DNA from: JACRCT01 sp049841135
Lineage (GTDB): Bacteria; Myxococcota; Myxococcia; Myxococcales; UBA5297
NCBI GenBank assembly: GCA_049841135.1
Contig: JASGHK010000004.1
Span: 806,001-870,000, forward strand
Reading direction: 5' to 3'
DNA: 64,000 nucleotides
Part shown: one piece after another, positions 11,359 to 21,687 of the stretch
Position numbering within the stretch: the stretch's first letter is position 1
Layout of the letters: each line of letters starts with the position of its first letter
Made by a program: the position numbers and the translations under genes
The notes under the pieces: generated by a model
Told to the model about the DNA's origin: nothing
Database searches by the model: none
What the model saw: the letters and a program-made list of their open reading frames with translations, nothing else

Positions 11359-12160
11359 ATGCGAAACGCTCTGGCCATCGCCAAGAAAGAGCTGAACGTC
11401 TACTTCACCACCCCCATCGCCTACGTCGTGTTCGCGGTCATGACCGTGATCGCGAGCTACTTCTTCATCGCCGCGGTCAGGCAGTTCATCGACGTGTCGA
11501 TGGCCGCAATGCAGCAGCCGCAGTACTACGACCCCAGCAAGCTGAACTTGACCGACCTGGTCATCGCGCCGGTCGTCTTCAACATGGGCATCTTCTTCGC
11601 CTTCGCGACGCCGTTCATCTCGATGCGGCTGTTCGCCGAGGAGCGCAGCGATAAGACCTTCGAAGCTCCTCATGACCGCCCCCGTGCGCTCCTGGGAGAT
11701 CGTGGTGGGCAAGTACCTGGGCGGCCTGGTGATCATGTTCATCATCGTGGCGCTTCTGATGGTGCTGCCCGTCATCCTGGACTTCTTCGCGGCCTCGGCG
11801 GGCACGGGCGGGGCTGGCGGCATCGAGTGGCAAACGACCCTCGCCGCCTACTTCGGCCTCTTCCTCTGGGCGGCGGCCGCACTGGCGGTCGGCATGTTCG
11901 TCAGCTCGCTGACCAACTCGCAGATCGTCGCGGCGGTCATCCCCTTCCTGCTGCTCCCGCTCCTGTGGCTCGCCTCGTGGATGGCCGGCGGCTTCGACGG
12001 CTCCATGCGCGAGGTGGTGAACTACATTTCGGCGTCCCAGCACCTCATCAACTTCGTGCGCGGGCTCTTCGAGCTCAAGGACATCGTCTACTACCTTTCG
12101 TGGATCGTGCTGGCGGTATTCCTGACCCACCGCGCCGTCGAGGCGCAGCGCTGGGCGTAA
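11359..12160 (+). CDS. ABC-2 type permease, GldF-like
   Basis: About 266 residues with six predicted membrane helices, for example near TPIAYVVFAVMTVIASYFFI, IMFIIVALLMVLPVILDFF and VIPFLLLPLLWLAS. It carries the ABC-2 family signature FAEERSDKTFELLMTAP between helices 2 and 3. The frame breaks exactly inside that signature at 11662-11668, where GAGCTC reads GAAGCTC; removing one A restores FELLMTAPV. It starts 22 bases after the ATPase gene with a GGGAG ribosome site, so it belongs to the same operon and forms the membrane channel for that ATPase. Confidence 0.9.
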
Positions 12161-12196
12161 CCCTTCACCAGGACCGTTAGCTCCGGAGAAAAATCC

Positions 12197-13750
12197 ATGC
12201 GTCGCAAGAACATGTACCTGGGACGAATCGTTGGGGCGCTCGGGCTCGTCCTGCTGCTGAGCTCACCGTTTACCTACGCCCTCGGCCGAAGCGACATCGC
12301 GCTCGCCAAGGTGATTCTCGCAACCCTCTTCTTCACCTTCTACGCCGTCACCAACTTCGGCGAGCTGGGCAAGACCGCCACCAGCCGTGGCTCGTTCTTC
12401 GTGGGGTTGACCGCCATCTCGACGGTGGCGGTCATCGCGGTGCTGGTGTTCGCCAACTACATCGTCGTCAGGAACCCGAAGAGCTGGGACCTGACGAAGA
12501 ACCAGATCCACGCACTCTCGCCGGACACGGTGAAGACCCTCGAGGGCCTGACCGCAGACGTCACCGCGACGGCCTTCTACTCGCCGGCCGAGCCGCAGTA
12601 CGGCGCGCTCACCGACCTGTTCAAGAGGTACGAGGGCAAGAGCGCCCACTTCAAGTACGAGTTCGTGGAGCCCATCAAGGACCCGGTCAAGGCCAAGCAG
12701 TTCAACGTCCGCGCCGACGGTCCACGCGTGGTGGTCAAGCTGGGCGCGACCGAGAGCCGCTTCCAGGAGATCAACGAGGAGGCACTGACCAACGCCATCG
12801 TGAAGGTGACCCACTCGGCGACCAAGAAGGTCTACTTCACCACCGGCCACGGCGAGTCCGACCCCGACGACGCCGGCGAGACCGGGTTGAGCGAGGTCAA
12901 GAAGCGGATGGACAACGAGGGCCTCAAGGCCGAGAAGCTCAACCTCGCGAGCATCACCGACATCCCGGCCGACGCGCAGGTGGTGGTCATCGCCGGCCCG
13001 GCCAAGCCCTTCCAGCCCGGCGAGGTGGACACCGTCAAGCGCTTCCTGGACGCGGGCGGCAAGGCCTTCGTGATGGTGGAGCCGCCGCCGACCGAGAGCG
13101 GGCTGGACTCGCTGCTCAAGGCCTACTCGGTCGAGGCCGACCCGACGATCGTCGTCGACCCCCTCAGCCGGCTGTTCGGCGCCAGCGAGGTCGTCCCGGT
13201 GGTGCAGAACTACAACACCGAGTCGGAGATCGTGAAGGACTTCAAGCTCAACACGGTCTACCCCACCGCGCGCCCGCTGACCGTCCTCCACCAGGAAGGG
13301 GCCTCGGGCGGCGTCATCGCCAAGCCGGTCGCGCTCTCCATGCAGTCCGCTTGGGGTGAGACCAACCCTGCCGGCAAGGTCCAGCGCGACGAGAACGAGA
13401 AGGGCGGCCCGTTCCCGCTGGTGGTCCAGGTCACCCGCGACACCAAGACCCCCGAGGGCAACGGCGTCAAGCGCAGCGACCAGGCGCGCCTGATCGTCAG
13501 CGGCGACCGGGACTTCGCGACTAACAAGTTCCGGACGGCGTTCGGCAACGAGGACCTGTTCCTCAACTGCGTCAACTGGCTCTCGGAGCAGACCGAGCGG
13601 ATCACCATCCGCCCGCGCCTGCGCGACGCCTCGCGCCTGTACCTGACCAAGGACCAGCAGTCGACCATCTTCATCCTGGCCATCGACGTCCTCCCCGTCA
13701 CGCTGCTCGCGTTGGGGTTGGCCGTCTGGCTCGTGCGCCGCAGCAAGTAA
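12197..13750 (+). CDS. GldG-like ABC-type auxiliary membrane protein
   Basis: 517 residues and intact. Two N-terminal hydrophobic helices (VGALGLVLLLSSPFTYAL and IALAKVILATLFFTFYAV) and a third near AISTVAVIAVLVFANYIVV precede a large extracytoplasmic domain, and a final helix lies at FILAIDVLPVTLLALGLAVWLV. The motif KNQIHALSPDTVKTLEGL and the segment VVVIAGPAKPFQPGE are typical of the ABC_transp_aux/GldG family. It follows the permease by 36 bases with a GGAG site. The family acts with GldA/GldF-type exporters; the exact role is unknown. Confidence 0.88.
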   Translation: MRRKNMYLGRIVGALGLVLLLSSPFTYALGRSDIALAKVILATLFFTFYAVTNFGELGKTATSRGSFFVGLTAISTVAVIAVLVFANYIVVRNPKSWDLTKNQIHALSPDTVKTLEGLTADVTATAFYSPAEPQYGALTDLFKRYEGKSAHFKYEFVEPIKDPVKAKQFNVRADGPRVVVKLGATESRFQEINEEALTNAIVKVTHSATKKVYFTTGHGESDPDDAGETGLSEVKKRMDNEGLKAEKLNLASITDIPADAQVVVIAGPAKPFQPGEVDTVKRFLDAGGKAFVMVEPPPTESGLDSLLKAYSVEADPTIVVDPLSRLFGASEVVPVVQNYNTESEIVKDFKLNTVYPTARPLTVLHQEGASGGVIAKPVALSMQSAWGETNPAGKVQRDENEKGGPFPLVVQVTRDTKTPEGNGVKRSDQARLIVSGDRDFATNKFRTAFGNEDLFLNCVNWLSEQTERITIRPRLRDASRLYLTKDQQSTIFILAIDVLPVTLLALGLAVWLVRRSK

Positions 13751-13835
13751 GGCCCGGCACGGAACCCGTCCGTCCTCCTCCGGGGCCGCCTCTCAGGTGG
13801 CCCCGGCGGGAGGCGCGCATCACGAGGAAGCCACC

Positions 13836-15263
13836 ATGGCGATGACCCAGAAGGTTCGCTCGCTCGTCTCGCTGCTCGCCCTCGCGGCCGTGGCCGCCGG
13901 CGTGGGGCTGTACGCCTACTACGGCGTGCACGTGAAGCAGGAGGCGGAGAAGACCGAGAAGGAGAAGAAGGAGAAGCTCTTCCCCGATCTCGACAAGACC
14001 AAGCTCGCCCAGATCACGGTGACCGCCAAGGGCGAGACCACCGTGCTCGCCCACTCCAAGAGCCCGGAGTCGTGGAACCTCCTGTCGCCGGTGAGCACCT
14101 TGGGCGACAAGGGCACCATCGAGTCGCTCATCGACCGGCTGGCGCAGATGAAGTCCAAGTCGGTCGTCGAGGAGAAGGCCGCCGACCTGAAGAAGTACGG
14201 GCTCGACAAGCCGAGCATCAAGGTCGTGGCCAAGACCGAGGACGGCAAGGAGTACGTGCTGCGCTGCGGCGAGGAGAACGCCTTCGACAGCTCGGTCTAC
14301 GTCGCGCTCGGCGACTCCTCCGACGTGATCGGCGCCGAGGGCAACTTCAAGTACGCCGTCGAGAAGACCCCCTTCGACCTGCGCGACAAGCGCATCGTCA
14401 CGGTCGAGGAGTCGGAGATCAGCGGGCTCGAGGTGACCACGCCCAACGCCGAGCGCTACCAGCTGACCAAGCAGGACGGGAAGTGGAAGCTCATCGCCCC
14501 GCTCGTGGACCGCGCCGACGACCAGGCGGTCACCAAGATCCTCAGCGCGCTGCGCAACCTGCGCGCCAGCAAGTACGTCACCGACACCGCCGGCCCCGAC
14601 GACGTGGCCAAGCACAAGCTCGACAAGCCGAAGATGGAGGCGCTCCTGACGCTGACCTCGGGCGCGCGGATGACCCTGCTCTGGTCTCAGTCCGACGACG
14701 GCGCCACCACCTACGTCCGCCGCAAGGAGGCCACCTTCATCGCCGAGGTCCCCGGGGGCGTCTTCGCCGACGTGGGCGTGACCGCCTCGTCCCTGCGGGA
14801 CAAGAGCCTGCTCACCTTCGAGAAGGACAAGGTGGCCAAGGTCACCTTCGCGCTCGCGGACGGCCCGCTCACCCTCGAGCGCAAGAAGCCCGAGGGCGAC
14901 GCCGGCAAGAGCGAGGACTGGTCCATCACCGCTCCGGCGCCCGCCGAGGCCAAGAAGTGGAAGATGAACAGCGTGCTGTGGGGCCTGAGCTCGCTGAAGG
15001 CCACCGGCATCGCCGAAGACGCCGCGACCGACCTCGCCAAGTACGGCCTGGACAAGCCCACCAAGACCGTCACCCTCTTCGACGCCGACGGCAAGGAGCT
15101 GGGGACGCTCGCCTTCGGCAAGGAGGACGGCAACCAGGTCTTCGCGCGCAGCACCGCGGAGACACGCATCTTCCAGGTCGAGAAGACCCGCATGGGCGAG
15201 CTGCCGAGCAGCCGCGCGGACCTGGAAGAGATCAAGGCGGCGGACGCCGGCGCGGCCAAGTAG
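13836..15263 (+). CDS. DUF4340 periplasmic protein of the Gld-like operon
   Basis: 475 residues with a single N-terminal anchor (LVSLLALAAVAAGVGLYAYY) and then repeated alpha/beta units with the recurring phrase LxKYGLDKPxxxV (about residues 115 and 405). This is the hallmark of DUF4340. The ATG at 13836 is preferred over an upstream GTG because it is preceded by GAGGAAG and directly by the signal anchor. DUF4340 proteins commonly follow GldG homologues, and this one is last in the operon. Probably a periplasmic accessory subunit; substrate unknown. Confidence 0.85.
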   Translation: MAMTQKVRSLVSLLALAAVAAGVGLYAYYGVHVKQEAEKTEKEKKEKLFPDLDKTKLAQITVTAKGETTVLAHSKSPESWNLLSPVSTLGDKGTIESLIDRLAQMKSKSVVEEKAADLKKYGLDKPSIKVVAKTEDGKEYVLRCGEENAFDSSVYVALGDSSDVIGAEGNFKYAVEKTPFDLRDKRIVTVEESEISGLEVTTPNAERYQLTKQDGKWKLIAPLVDRADDQAVTKILSALRNLRASKYVTDTAGPDDVAKHKLDKPKMEALLTLTSGARMTLLWSQSDDGATTYVRRKEATFIAEVPGGVFADVGVTASSLRDKSLLTFEKDKVAKVTFALADGPLTLERKKPEGDAGKSEDWSITAPAPAEAKKWKMNSVLWGLSSLKATGIAEDAATDLAKYGLDKPTKTVTLFDADGKELGTLAFGKEDGNQVFARSTAETRIFQVEKTRMGELPSSRADLEEIKAADAGAAK

Positions 15264-15289
15264 ACGCCGGGCCGGCAATCCGAAACAAG

Positions 15290-15318
15290 TTGCCGGCAGC
15301 GCCCGTTTTCTCTAAAGT
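15290..15318 (+). promoter_or_regulatory. Probable rpoZ promoter
   Basis: TTGCCG at 15290-15295 and TAAAGT at 15313-15318 with a 17-base spacer, 40 bases before the rpoZ ATG. Confidence 0.5.
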
Positions 15319-15357
15319 TCGCCGCTCTTTTTTTTGCAGGCTCAACGAGGTCCATCG

Positions 15358-15651
15358 ATGGCACGCGTCACCGTTGAAGATTGCCTTCCCCTGGTCGAGA
15401 ACCGGTTCGCCCTGGTCCTCCTTTCGACCAAGCGGACCCGCCAGCTGATGGCCGGCGCCCGCCCGGTCGTCGAGAACCTCAAGAACAAGGCGCCCGTCCT
15501 CTCGCTGCGCGAAGTCGCCACCGGCAAGGTGCGCTTCGACCGCAGCGTTCGCGACGCCCTCTCCGGCAAGTTCGACAAGCCCAAGGAGAGGGCGACCATC
15601 CTCCGCCCCGTGTCGACGACCGGCCCGCGCAACATCCTGACCGAGCCGTGA
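15358..15651 (+). CDS. rpoZ: RNA polymerase omega subunit
   Basis: 97 residues. The N-terminal signature MARVTVEDCLPLVENRFALV, the RTRQLMAGARP segment and the basic middle part match RpoZ. Omega assists folding of the beta-prime subunit and assembly of RNA polymerase. The gene is monocistronic here, with its own promoter upstream and a strong terminator 22 bases after the stop. The Arg/Thr-rich C-terminal tail is slightly longer than in short omega proteins but normal for this group. Confidence 0.9.
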   Translation: MARVTVEDCLPLVENRFALVLLSTKRTRQLMAGARPVVENLKNKAPVLSLREVATGKVRFDRSVRDALSGKFDKPKERATILRPVSTTGPRNILTEP

Positions 15652-15673
15652 GCTAGGCTCCGGACACGCATCG

Positions 15674-15710
15674 GGGGACTCGAGAGTCATTCTCGAGTCC
15701 CCTTTTCTTT
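15674..15710 (+). terminator. Strong intrinsic terminator after rpoZ
   Basis: A 12-base-pair perfect stem (GGGGACTCGAGA and its complement, 15674-15685 and 15691-15702) with a five-base loop, followed by TTTTCTTTTT. It also faces the convergent minus-strand cluster. Confidence 0.85.
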
Positions 15711-15862
15711 TTCCCTTCGCCCGAAGAATCCGCCCGCTTGAGCTCGAGCGCCTCCGAGTCTTTCTCCAAGACGTTGCCGAGGTACCGCAGCCCCGGGCCT
15801 GGGCACGCGGTCCCCCTGAGCGGCAACGTCGTCGCGCTGCCCTCGTTGGCGTCGAAGCGCGT

Positions 15863-16327
15863 CTACGGACTCTCGCCGAGCCGAGCCATCAGCACCGAGA
15901 GTGCCGAGTCGAACGGCGCCTCGTCCCTGCGCGCCGCGAACATCCAGGCGATGGCCTGCACCACCGCCCGGTCACCTTCGACGTCGGCGGAGATCGTCTT
16001 GCTTGCGGGAGCCAGCGGCCCGTCGACTGCGAGCTCGCCTGTGTGGCCGGTCACCAGGAAGCCTTTCTGGGCGTCCCAGGTCAGCGAGCGACCGCGCACG
16101 GTCACCTGGAACCAGCGCAACCCCGCCGCGCCGATCTCGAAGATCGCGTCCAGGTAGGGTTCGGTCCCCTGAAACCAGACCTTCTTGGCGCCGTCCTCGG
16201 CGCCCGACTCTTGCTTCTGGATGGAGTCCCGGACGCGACGCAGCCCGCGACCAAGCTCTTCTGCCTTCGGACGATCCGGCAAGGACATGACGAGCCGATC
16301 GTCCAAGGTCACCCGGCCGGCCGTCAA
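15863..16327 (-). CDS. Conserved hypothetical protein, third gene of a coupled trio
   Basis: About 154 residues from a TTG that overlaps the upstream stop (TTGA). A GTG at 16312 and an ATG at 16288 are alternative starts. The protein looks soluble and alpha/beta (QGTEPYLDAIFEIGAAGLRWFQVTVRGRSLTW...), and no motif was recognised. The frame ends at a TAG at 15863-15865, but the next 45 codons in the same frame have almost exclusively G or C at position three and read as protein (see findings). The true product may therefore be longer, or the last exonic part may be lost. It is coupled to the two upstream genes. Confidence 0.6.
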   Translation of the reverse strand: MTAGRVTLDDRLVMSLPDRPKAEELGRGLRRVRDSIQKQESGAEDGAKKVWFQGTEPYLDAIFEIGAAGLRWFQVTVRGRSLTWDAQKGFLVTGHTGELAVDGPLAPASKTISADVEGDRAVVQAIAWMFAARRDEAPFDSALSVLMARLGESP

Positions 16328-16971
16328 CCGTGGCGAGCGAACCAGGAGTACTTCGCCTCGCGCGGCAACCGCCAGCTCTGCCTCAGCTCGCCGAGCAGCC
16401 CCTCGAGGTATCCCGACACCACGAAGCGGGACTCCAGGAACCGGGCGTAGCCGCGGGCCAGGTGGTTCGCCTGGCCATAGCGCTCGCGCTCCTCGGCCGT
16501 CAGGTCCGCGCGGTAGCCGACGCGGTCGAAGAGCCGTTCGCGCAGCTGAGCCGACCGGGAGCGCTCGCCATGCCTCCACAGGTGCAGCACTCCGGTCGCG
16601 AACTTGTCGACCTCGGCTTGAGCCTCGAGCTCGAGCAGCGACACCCGCCGGTCGGTGAGCGCGTGCACCGTCAGGTAGACGAAGTGGGAGACGCCCTCGG
16701 CCGCCGCCGCGAAGGCCGGCAACAGATCGCCGAGGAAAGAGGCAGGCGCGTCGGTCGAGAGCTCAGGCAGCCGCTCCAGCACTCCCGCGCCCAGGCTCAG
16801 CCCCACCTCCACGGTGTCGTCCGCCGTGCGCACGAGCAGCTCTTCGACCAGCCCCGGCCGCACCGGCTCGACCAGCACGCCGCCGACGTCGAGCGGGGCG
16901 GTGACGCCATAGATGATCTCCAGCGCGCGCTGCAGGTCGCGCAGCACCTCCGCCGCCGGCGGCGGCGCCAT
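16324..16971 (-). CDS. Conserved hypothetical protein, second gene of a coupled trio
   Basis: 215 residues, mostly helical, without signal peptide or membrane segments. It begins ATGA, overlapping the stop of the upstream gene, and ends by overlapping the next start, so translation of all three is probably coupled. Visible features are an acidic N-terminal half (TADDTVEVGLSLGAGVLERLPEL) and a basic C-terminal half rich in Arg/Tyr (RERYGQANHLARGYARFLES). No known domain was recognised. Cytoplasmic; function unknown. Confidence 0.7.
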   Translation of the reverse strand: MAPPPAAEVLRDLQRALEIIYGVTAPLDVGGVLVEPVRPGLVEELLVRTADDTVEVGLSLGAGVLERLPELSTDAPASFLGDLLPAFAAAAEGVSHFVYLTVHALTDRRVSLLELEAQAEVDKFATGVLHLWRHGERSRSAQLRERLFDRVGYRADLTAEERERYGQANHLARGYARFLESRFVVSGYLEGLLGELRQSWRLPREAKYSWFARHG

Positions 16972-17591
16972 CACTGCACCGTGCCGGGCTTGTGGAAGGC
17001 GGGCAGGACGCCCTGCTCCAGCAAGAGCCGCATGAGCCGGTCGGAGCCGGTCTTCACCCAGCGCTCGTAGAGGCGCACCACGCCCTTGTTCGTCGTCACC
17101 GCCACCCGCTCGCTGACCTCCGAGAAGAGATCCACGATGGTCGCGAACTTGCTGCCCAGCTCCTCGTAGAGGTCGACGAAGGCCCCGGTCGCGGGCCGGC
17201 TGCGGGTCATCTTGGCCAAGGTGCCGTACGCCGCGCCCCCCATGCCGATGTAGTAGTCGACGTCGACCAGGCGGTTGGCCAGCGAGTCGCCGAAGAAGCC
17301 TGCGACATAGAGGGAGCCATCGCCCAGCTTGCGGAGCGCGGCGATCCGCTCCTCGCGGGTGGCGCCTTCGAGCGCGCGCTGAAGCTGGAACGCGAGCGGC
17401 TCCTCTTCCATCGTTCCGTCCGCGCCGCGGGCATAGAGCGCTTCGGCGTCCGAGAACCGCGAGAGCAGGTCGACCAGGTAGAACTCCGTGACCTGGTTCA
17501 GCGGCGCCCTCTGCCGACGCATCGCCTCTTCCAGCAGCTCCCGGAAGTAGGAGGAAAGGCTTTCCGTGGTGACCAGCGGCTTCTCGCTCAT
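16971..17591 (-). CDS. Conserved hypothetical protein, first gene of a coupled trio
   Basis: 206 residues. The ATG at 17591 is preceded by GAGGTGGAGC. Helical and soluble, with the distinctive stretches LNQVTEFYLVDLLSRFSDAE and VDVDYYIGMGGAAYGTLAKM, and a C-terminus rich in Arg/Leu. I recall similar proteins as conserved unknowns in myxobacteria, but this is memory, not a search. The gene heads a three-gene unit transcribed away from groESL; the shared upstream region contains the groES promoter and CIRCE operator on the other strand. Confidence 0.7.
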   Translation of the reverse strand: MSEKPLVTTESLSSYFRELLEEAMRRQRAPLNQVTEFYLVDLLSRFSDAEALYARGADGTMEEEPLAFQLQRALEGATREERIAALRKLGDGSLYVAGFFGDSLANRLVDVDYYIGMGGAAYGTLAKMTRSRPATGAFVDLYEELGSKFATIVDLFSEVSERVAVTTNKGVVRLYERWVKTGSDRLMRLLLEQGVLPAFHKPGTVQ

Positions 17592-17845
17592 GCTCCACCT
17601 CGCCCTTCCCCCTCCCCAATCCGGCCCAACTGCCCTGCCTCTCTCATCGGCACGCCGTGCTCCCAGGGTAACAAACGGCCGCCCGCCCAAACAACTTTCC
17701 CCTGTAACGGCGGCAAGATGCGCTACGCAAAGGTTGCGACGGCCGGCCGGCCACCCTGATCGAGATGTCAGGTTCATTTCGTACGATTCGAAAAAAGACC
17801 CGAAAGGTCCGCCATCTGCCACACAGGCGTTCAGGGCAACAGTGC

Positions 17846-17873
17846 TTGACGCTGTGATCGCGATGGTTATTGT
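17846..17873 (+). promoter_or_regulatory. groESL promoter
   Basis: TTGACG at 17846-17851 and TATTGT at 17868-17873, spacer 16 bases. It lies immediately upstream of the CIRCE element, as expected for an HrcA-controlled promoter. Confidence 0.6.
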
Positions 17874-17883
17874 TGCGCACGCT

Positions 17884-17910
17884 TTGGCACTCTCATGGCG
17901 AGAGTGCTAG
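17884..17910 (+). promoter_or_regulatory. CIRCE operator (HrcA binding site)
   Basis: TTGGCACTC, nine bases, GAGTGCTAG. This matches the CIRCE consensus TTAGCACTC-N9-GAGTGCTAA at 16 of 18 arm positions. It lies between the promoter and groES, so HrcA repression with release on heat shock is expected. No hrcA gene is in the window. Confidence 0.92.
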
Positions 17911-17964
17911 CCAACCAACGACCTTCAACCCCGCCCAAATGGGCCCGTTTCAGAAGGAGAGACC

Positions 17965-18256
17965 ATGAAGATTCGCCCCCTGCATGACCGGCTGATCGTG
18001 AAGCGCACCCAGGAGGAGGAGAAGACCAAGGGTGGAATCATCATCCCCGACAGCGCCAAGGAGAAGCCGCTCGAGGGCGTGGTCATCGCCGTCGGCAACG
18101 GCAAGCTGATGGAGGACGGCAAGGTCCGTCCGCTCGACGTCAAGGCCGGCGACCGCGTCCTCTTCAGCAAGTACTCCGGCACCGACATCAAGAATCGACG
18201 GCGAAGAGCACCTGATGCTCAAGGAAGAGGACATCCTCGGCGTCATCGAGAAGTAG
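17965..18256 (+). CDS. groES: Co-chaperonin GroES
   Basis: 96 residues after repair. MKIRPLHDRLIVKR, GGIIIPDSAKEKP (mobile loop) and the C-terminal DILGVIEK are diagnostic for GroES, the lid of the GroEL chamber. The start is preceded by GAAGGAGAG. The frame breaks at 18192-18196, where AAGATCGAC reads AAGAATCGAC; removing one A restores IKIDGEEHLMLKEEDIL. As it stands the sequence would give a protein missing its last 20 or so residues, which is implausible for an essential gene. It is the first gene of the CIRCE-controlled operon. Confidence 0.93.
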
Positions 18257-18308
18257 CTCGACCGCCTTTCCTCTTTCGCAGCTCCCCTTTCAAAGGACAG
18301 AGACGAAC

Positions 18309-19953
<1,645 letters not shown>

Positions 19954-20020
19954 GAGAAGCAGGCGGTAGGCCGTAGGCTGAAGGCTGTAGCGCCTCGGAC
20001 CTATGCCTGAGCTGGACTCG

Positions 20021-20058
20021 AAGGCCCCACTCCTCTTCGGAGTGGGGCCTTCGCTTTT
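20021..20058 (+). terminator. Intrinsic terminator after groEL
   Basis: A 13-base-pair stem (AAGGCCCCACTCC and its complement, 20021-20033 and 20039-20051) with loop TCTTC, followed by CGCTTTT. Confidence 0.8.
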
Positions 20059-20114
20059 GGCGGGTGGGGCGCCGAGTTGAATGCGCCCCCGCCCGTCTGT
20101 TACTTCCCTTTCCC

Positions 20115-21131
20115 ATGCGAAAGCTCGCCGTCCTCATCGCCGCTGGCTGCACCCTGCTGTGCGCCTGTGGATCCGTACCGGTCCGCGTCCGCCCAGGGCA
20201 GGTCCTCGACGCCCAGGCGGTGGCCGTCTACCCCACCAACTTCCGCTACGAGGAGCCCGCCTACCGCTCCTACGAGCTCTCGCAGGCCCTCGCCCTGCAG
20301 GCGGTGGGCACGAAGCGCTACGCGGTCTTCGGCCCGGGCGAGTTCAAGCTGGTGCGCAACAGCTCCGACAACCCCTTCGTCGGCTCGGACATCGCCCTGC
20401 AGCTGGCCGACCGGGGGCTCTCGGCCGTCGCGGCGCTGGTGTTCAAGCCGACCCTCGAGAAGCGCGCCCAGAGCGCGGTCAAGCAGCTCTACGACGAGCA
20501 GGGGCGGCCCAAGGGCTCGGCCCGGGTCGAGGAGGCCACGATGGTCGCCCGGCTGGAGGTCTTCCACTCCGCTTCGCGGGAGATCATCGCGGAGACGAGT
20601 GGCCAGGTGGAGGTGGATCCCCTCGTCCCGCGCGACGCGACCAATCCGCTGCCGGAGGCCACTGCGTTGCTCCAGAAGATGATGACCCGCGTCCTGGACG
20701 CCATCGCCGAGCGCGCCCCGGGCAAGAAGATCGAGCGGGCACCCGGCTTCGAGTTCCTGTGGAACCCGAAGGCCGCGCTGGACTTCGCGCTCGAGGGAAA
20801 GCCGGCGCTCGCCGAGGACCTGGGCAAGCTCGACGCGCTCGAGCAGGACGTCGCGCTGGAAGCCCGCCTGCGGTTCTTCCATCCCAAGGCGCCGGAGGCT
20901 CTTCTGGGCAAGCTCGGCCGGCTCCCGGCGGGCCTCTACGTCACCACGGTCTCGGAGGCGGCAGCGCCGAGCGGGCTCCAGGTGGGCGACCTCGTGCTGA
21001 ACGTCAACGACGAGCAGGCCTCACCCCAGTCGCTGCAGCGGGCGCTGCGCGCGACGCTCCCAGGGCAGGCCATCGCGCTCAAGGTCAAGCGCAGCTCCGG
21101 CCTCGTCGACCTCTACTTGACGGTCCCTTGA
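20115..21131 (+). CDS. Lipoprotein with C-terminal PDZ domain
   Basis: 338 residues. Signal peptide with lipobox LLCAC (about residues 13-17). The middle region resembles a periplasmic helical/beta domain with the phrase QALALQAVGTKRYAVFGPGEF. Residues about 265-338 form a PDZ-like domain: LPAGLYVTTV, SGLQVGDLVLNVNDEQ, LPGQAIALKV. There is no protease triad, so it is likely a scaffolding or substrate-binding envelope lipoprotein. No ribosome site is obvious; the ATG was chosen because it directly precedes the signal peptide. Confidence 0.75.
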   Translation: MRKLAVLIAAGCTLLCACGSVPVRVRPGQVLDAQAVAVYPTNFRYEEPAYRSYELSQALALQAVGTKRYAVFGPGEFKLVRNSSDNPFVGSDIALQLADRGLSAVAALVFKPTLEKRAQSAVKQLYDEQGRPKGSARVEEATMVARLEVFHSASREIIAETSGQVEVDPLVPRDATNPLPEATALLQKMMTRVLDAIAERAPGKKIERAPGFEFLWNPKAALDFALEGKPALAEDLGKLDALEQDVALEARLRFFHPKAPEALLGKLGRLPAGLYVTTVSEAAAPSGLQVGDLVLNVNDEQASPQSLQRALRATLPGQAIALKVKRSSGLVDLYLTVP

Positions 21132-21546
21132 GGAGCGCCCGATGACGCCGTGCCTCGCCGTGACCACTACGGGCTGGTGACGGTCGCGGCCAGAGCCAGA
21201 TCCGCCCAGGCACGGCTGCGACGGGCACCCCCACCGCCGTCGCCGCAGCGCTCAGCCAGGCCGTCAGGCCTCTGCGCCCCGCGGCCAACGAGGAGAGGAG
21301 GACCAGCGGCAGCAGCACCGTGGCCGCGACCAGCAGCGCCTCGGGCCCGCCAAAGCCCATCGCCCGGAGCGACTCCGCGAGCAGGCAGAGCGCCGCCAGG
21401 TTGAGCACGTCGCGCCCGTTGGAGGCCCACCACCGGTAGCGCTCGAGCCGGCGCAAGCCCACCTGCCAGCGCTGCAGCACGACGGCAAGGCCCAGCGACC
21501 CGAACCAGGCGGCGATTGGAGCCCAGGCATGGAAGCCTTCGAGCAT
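21085..21546 (-). CDS. Small membrane protein of unknown function
   Basis: 153 residues as read. Hydrophobic segments near WAPIAAWFGSLGLAVVL and ALLVAATVLLPLVLLSSLA are separated by a basic stretch (GLRRLERYRWWASNGRDV). The start ATG is preceded by CTGGAG. As read the gene overlaps the 3' end of the opposite gene by 47 bases and ends in an unlikely Arg-rich tail. Deleting or gaining a base near 21220 would give a hydrophobic ending (AWADLALAATVTSP) and a stop at 21167, so a frame error is possible. Function unknown. Confidence 0.5.
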   Translation of the reverse strand: MLEGFHAWAPIAAWFGSLGLAVVLQRWQVGLRRLERYRWWASNGRDVLNLAALCLLAESLRAMGFGGPEALLVAATVLLPLVLLSSLAAGRRGLTAWLSAAATAVGVPVAAVPGRIWLWPRPSPARSGHGEARRHRALLKGPSSRGRRGRSCA

Positions 21547-21687
21547 CTCCAGGGGACGGTGGCGACCGCCTCCCCCTGCGCCCAGCCCCCGGAAGGCACG
21601 GCTCGAACCGCTGGCGGACCGTCCCATTTCGGCTAGTATTCCGCGCTCTTTTTCGGGCGCGGTTGCGCGTGGGAGCGAGAGAGAAGC

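Noticed and set aside
18192..18196. Programmed frameshifting in groES and groEL
   Set aside because: No slippery sequence or downstream structure is evident, the same kind of break occurs in many unrelated genes, and GroES/GroEL need no frameshift in any known bacterium.
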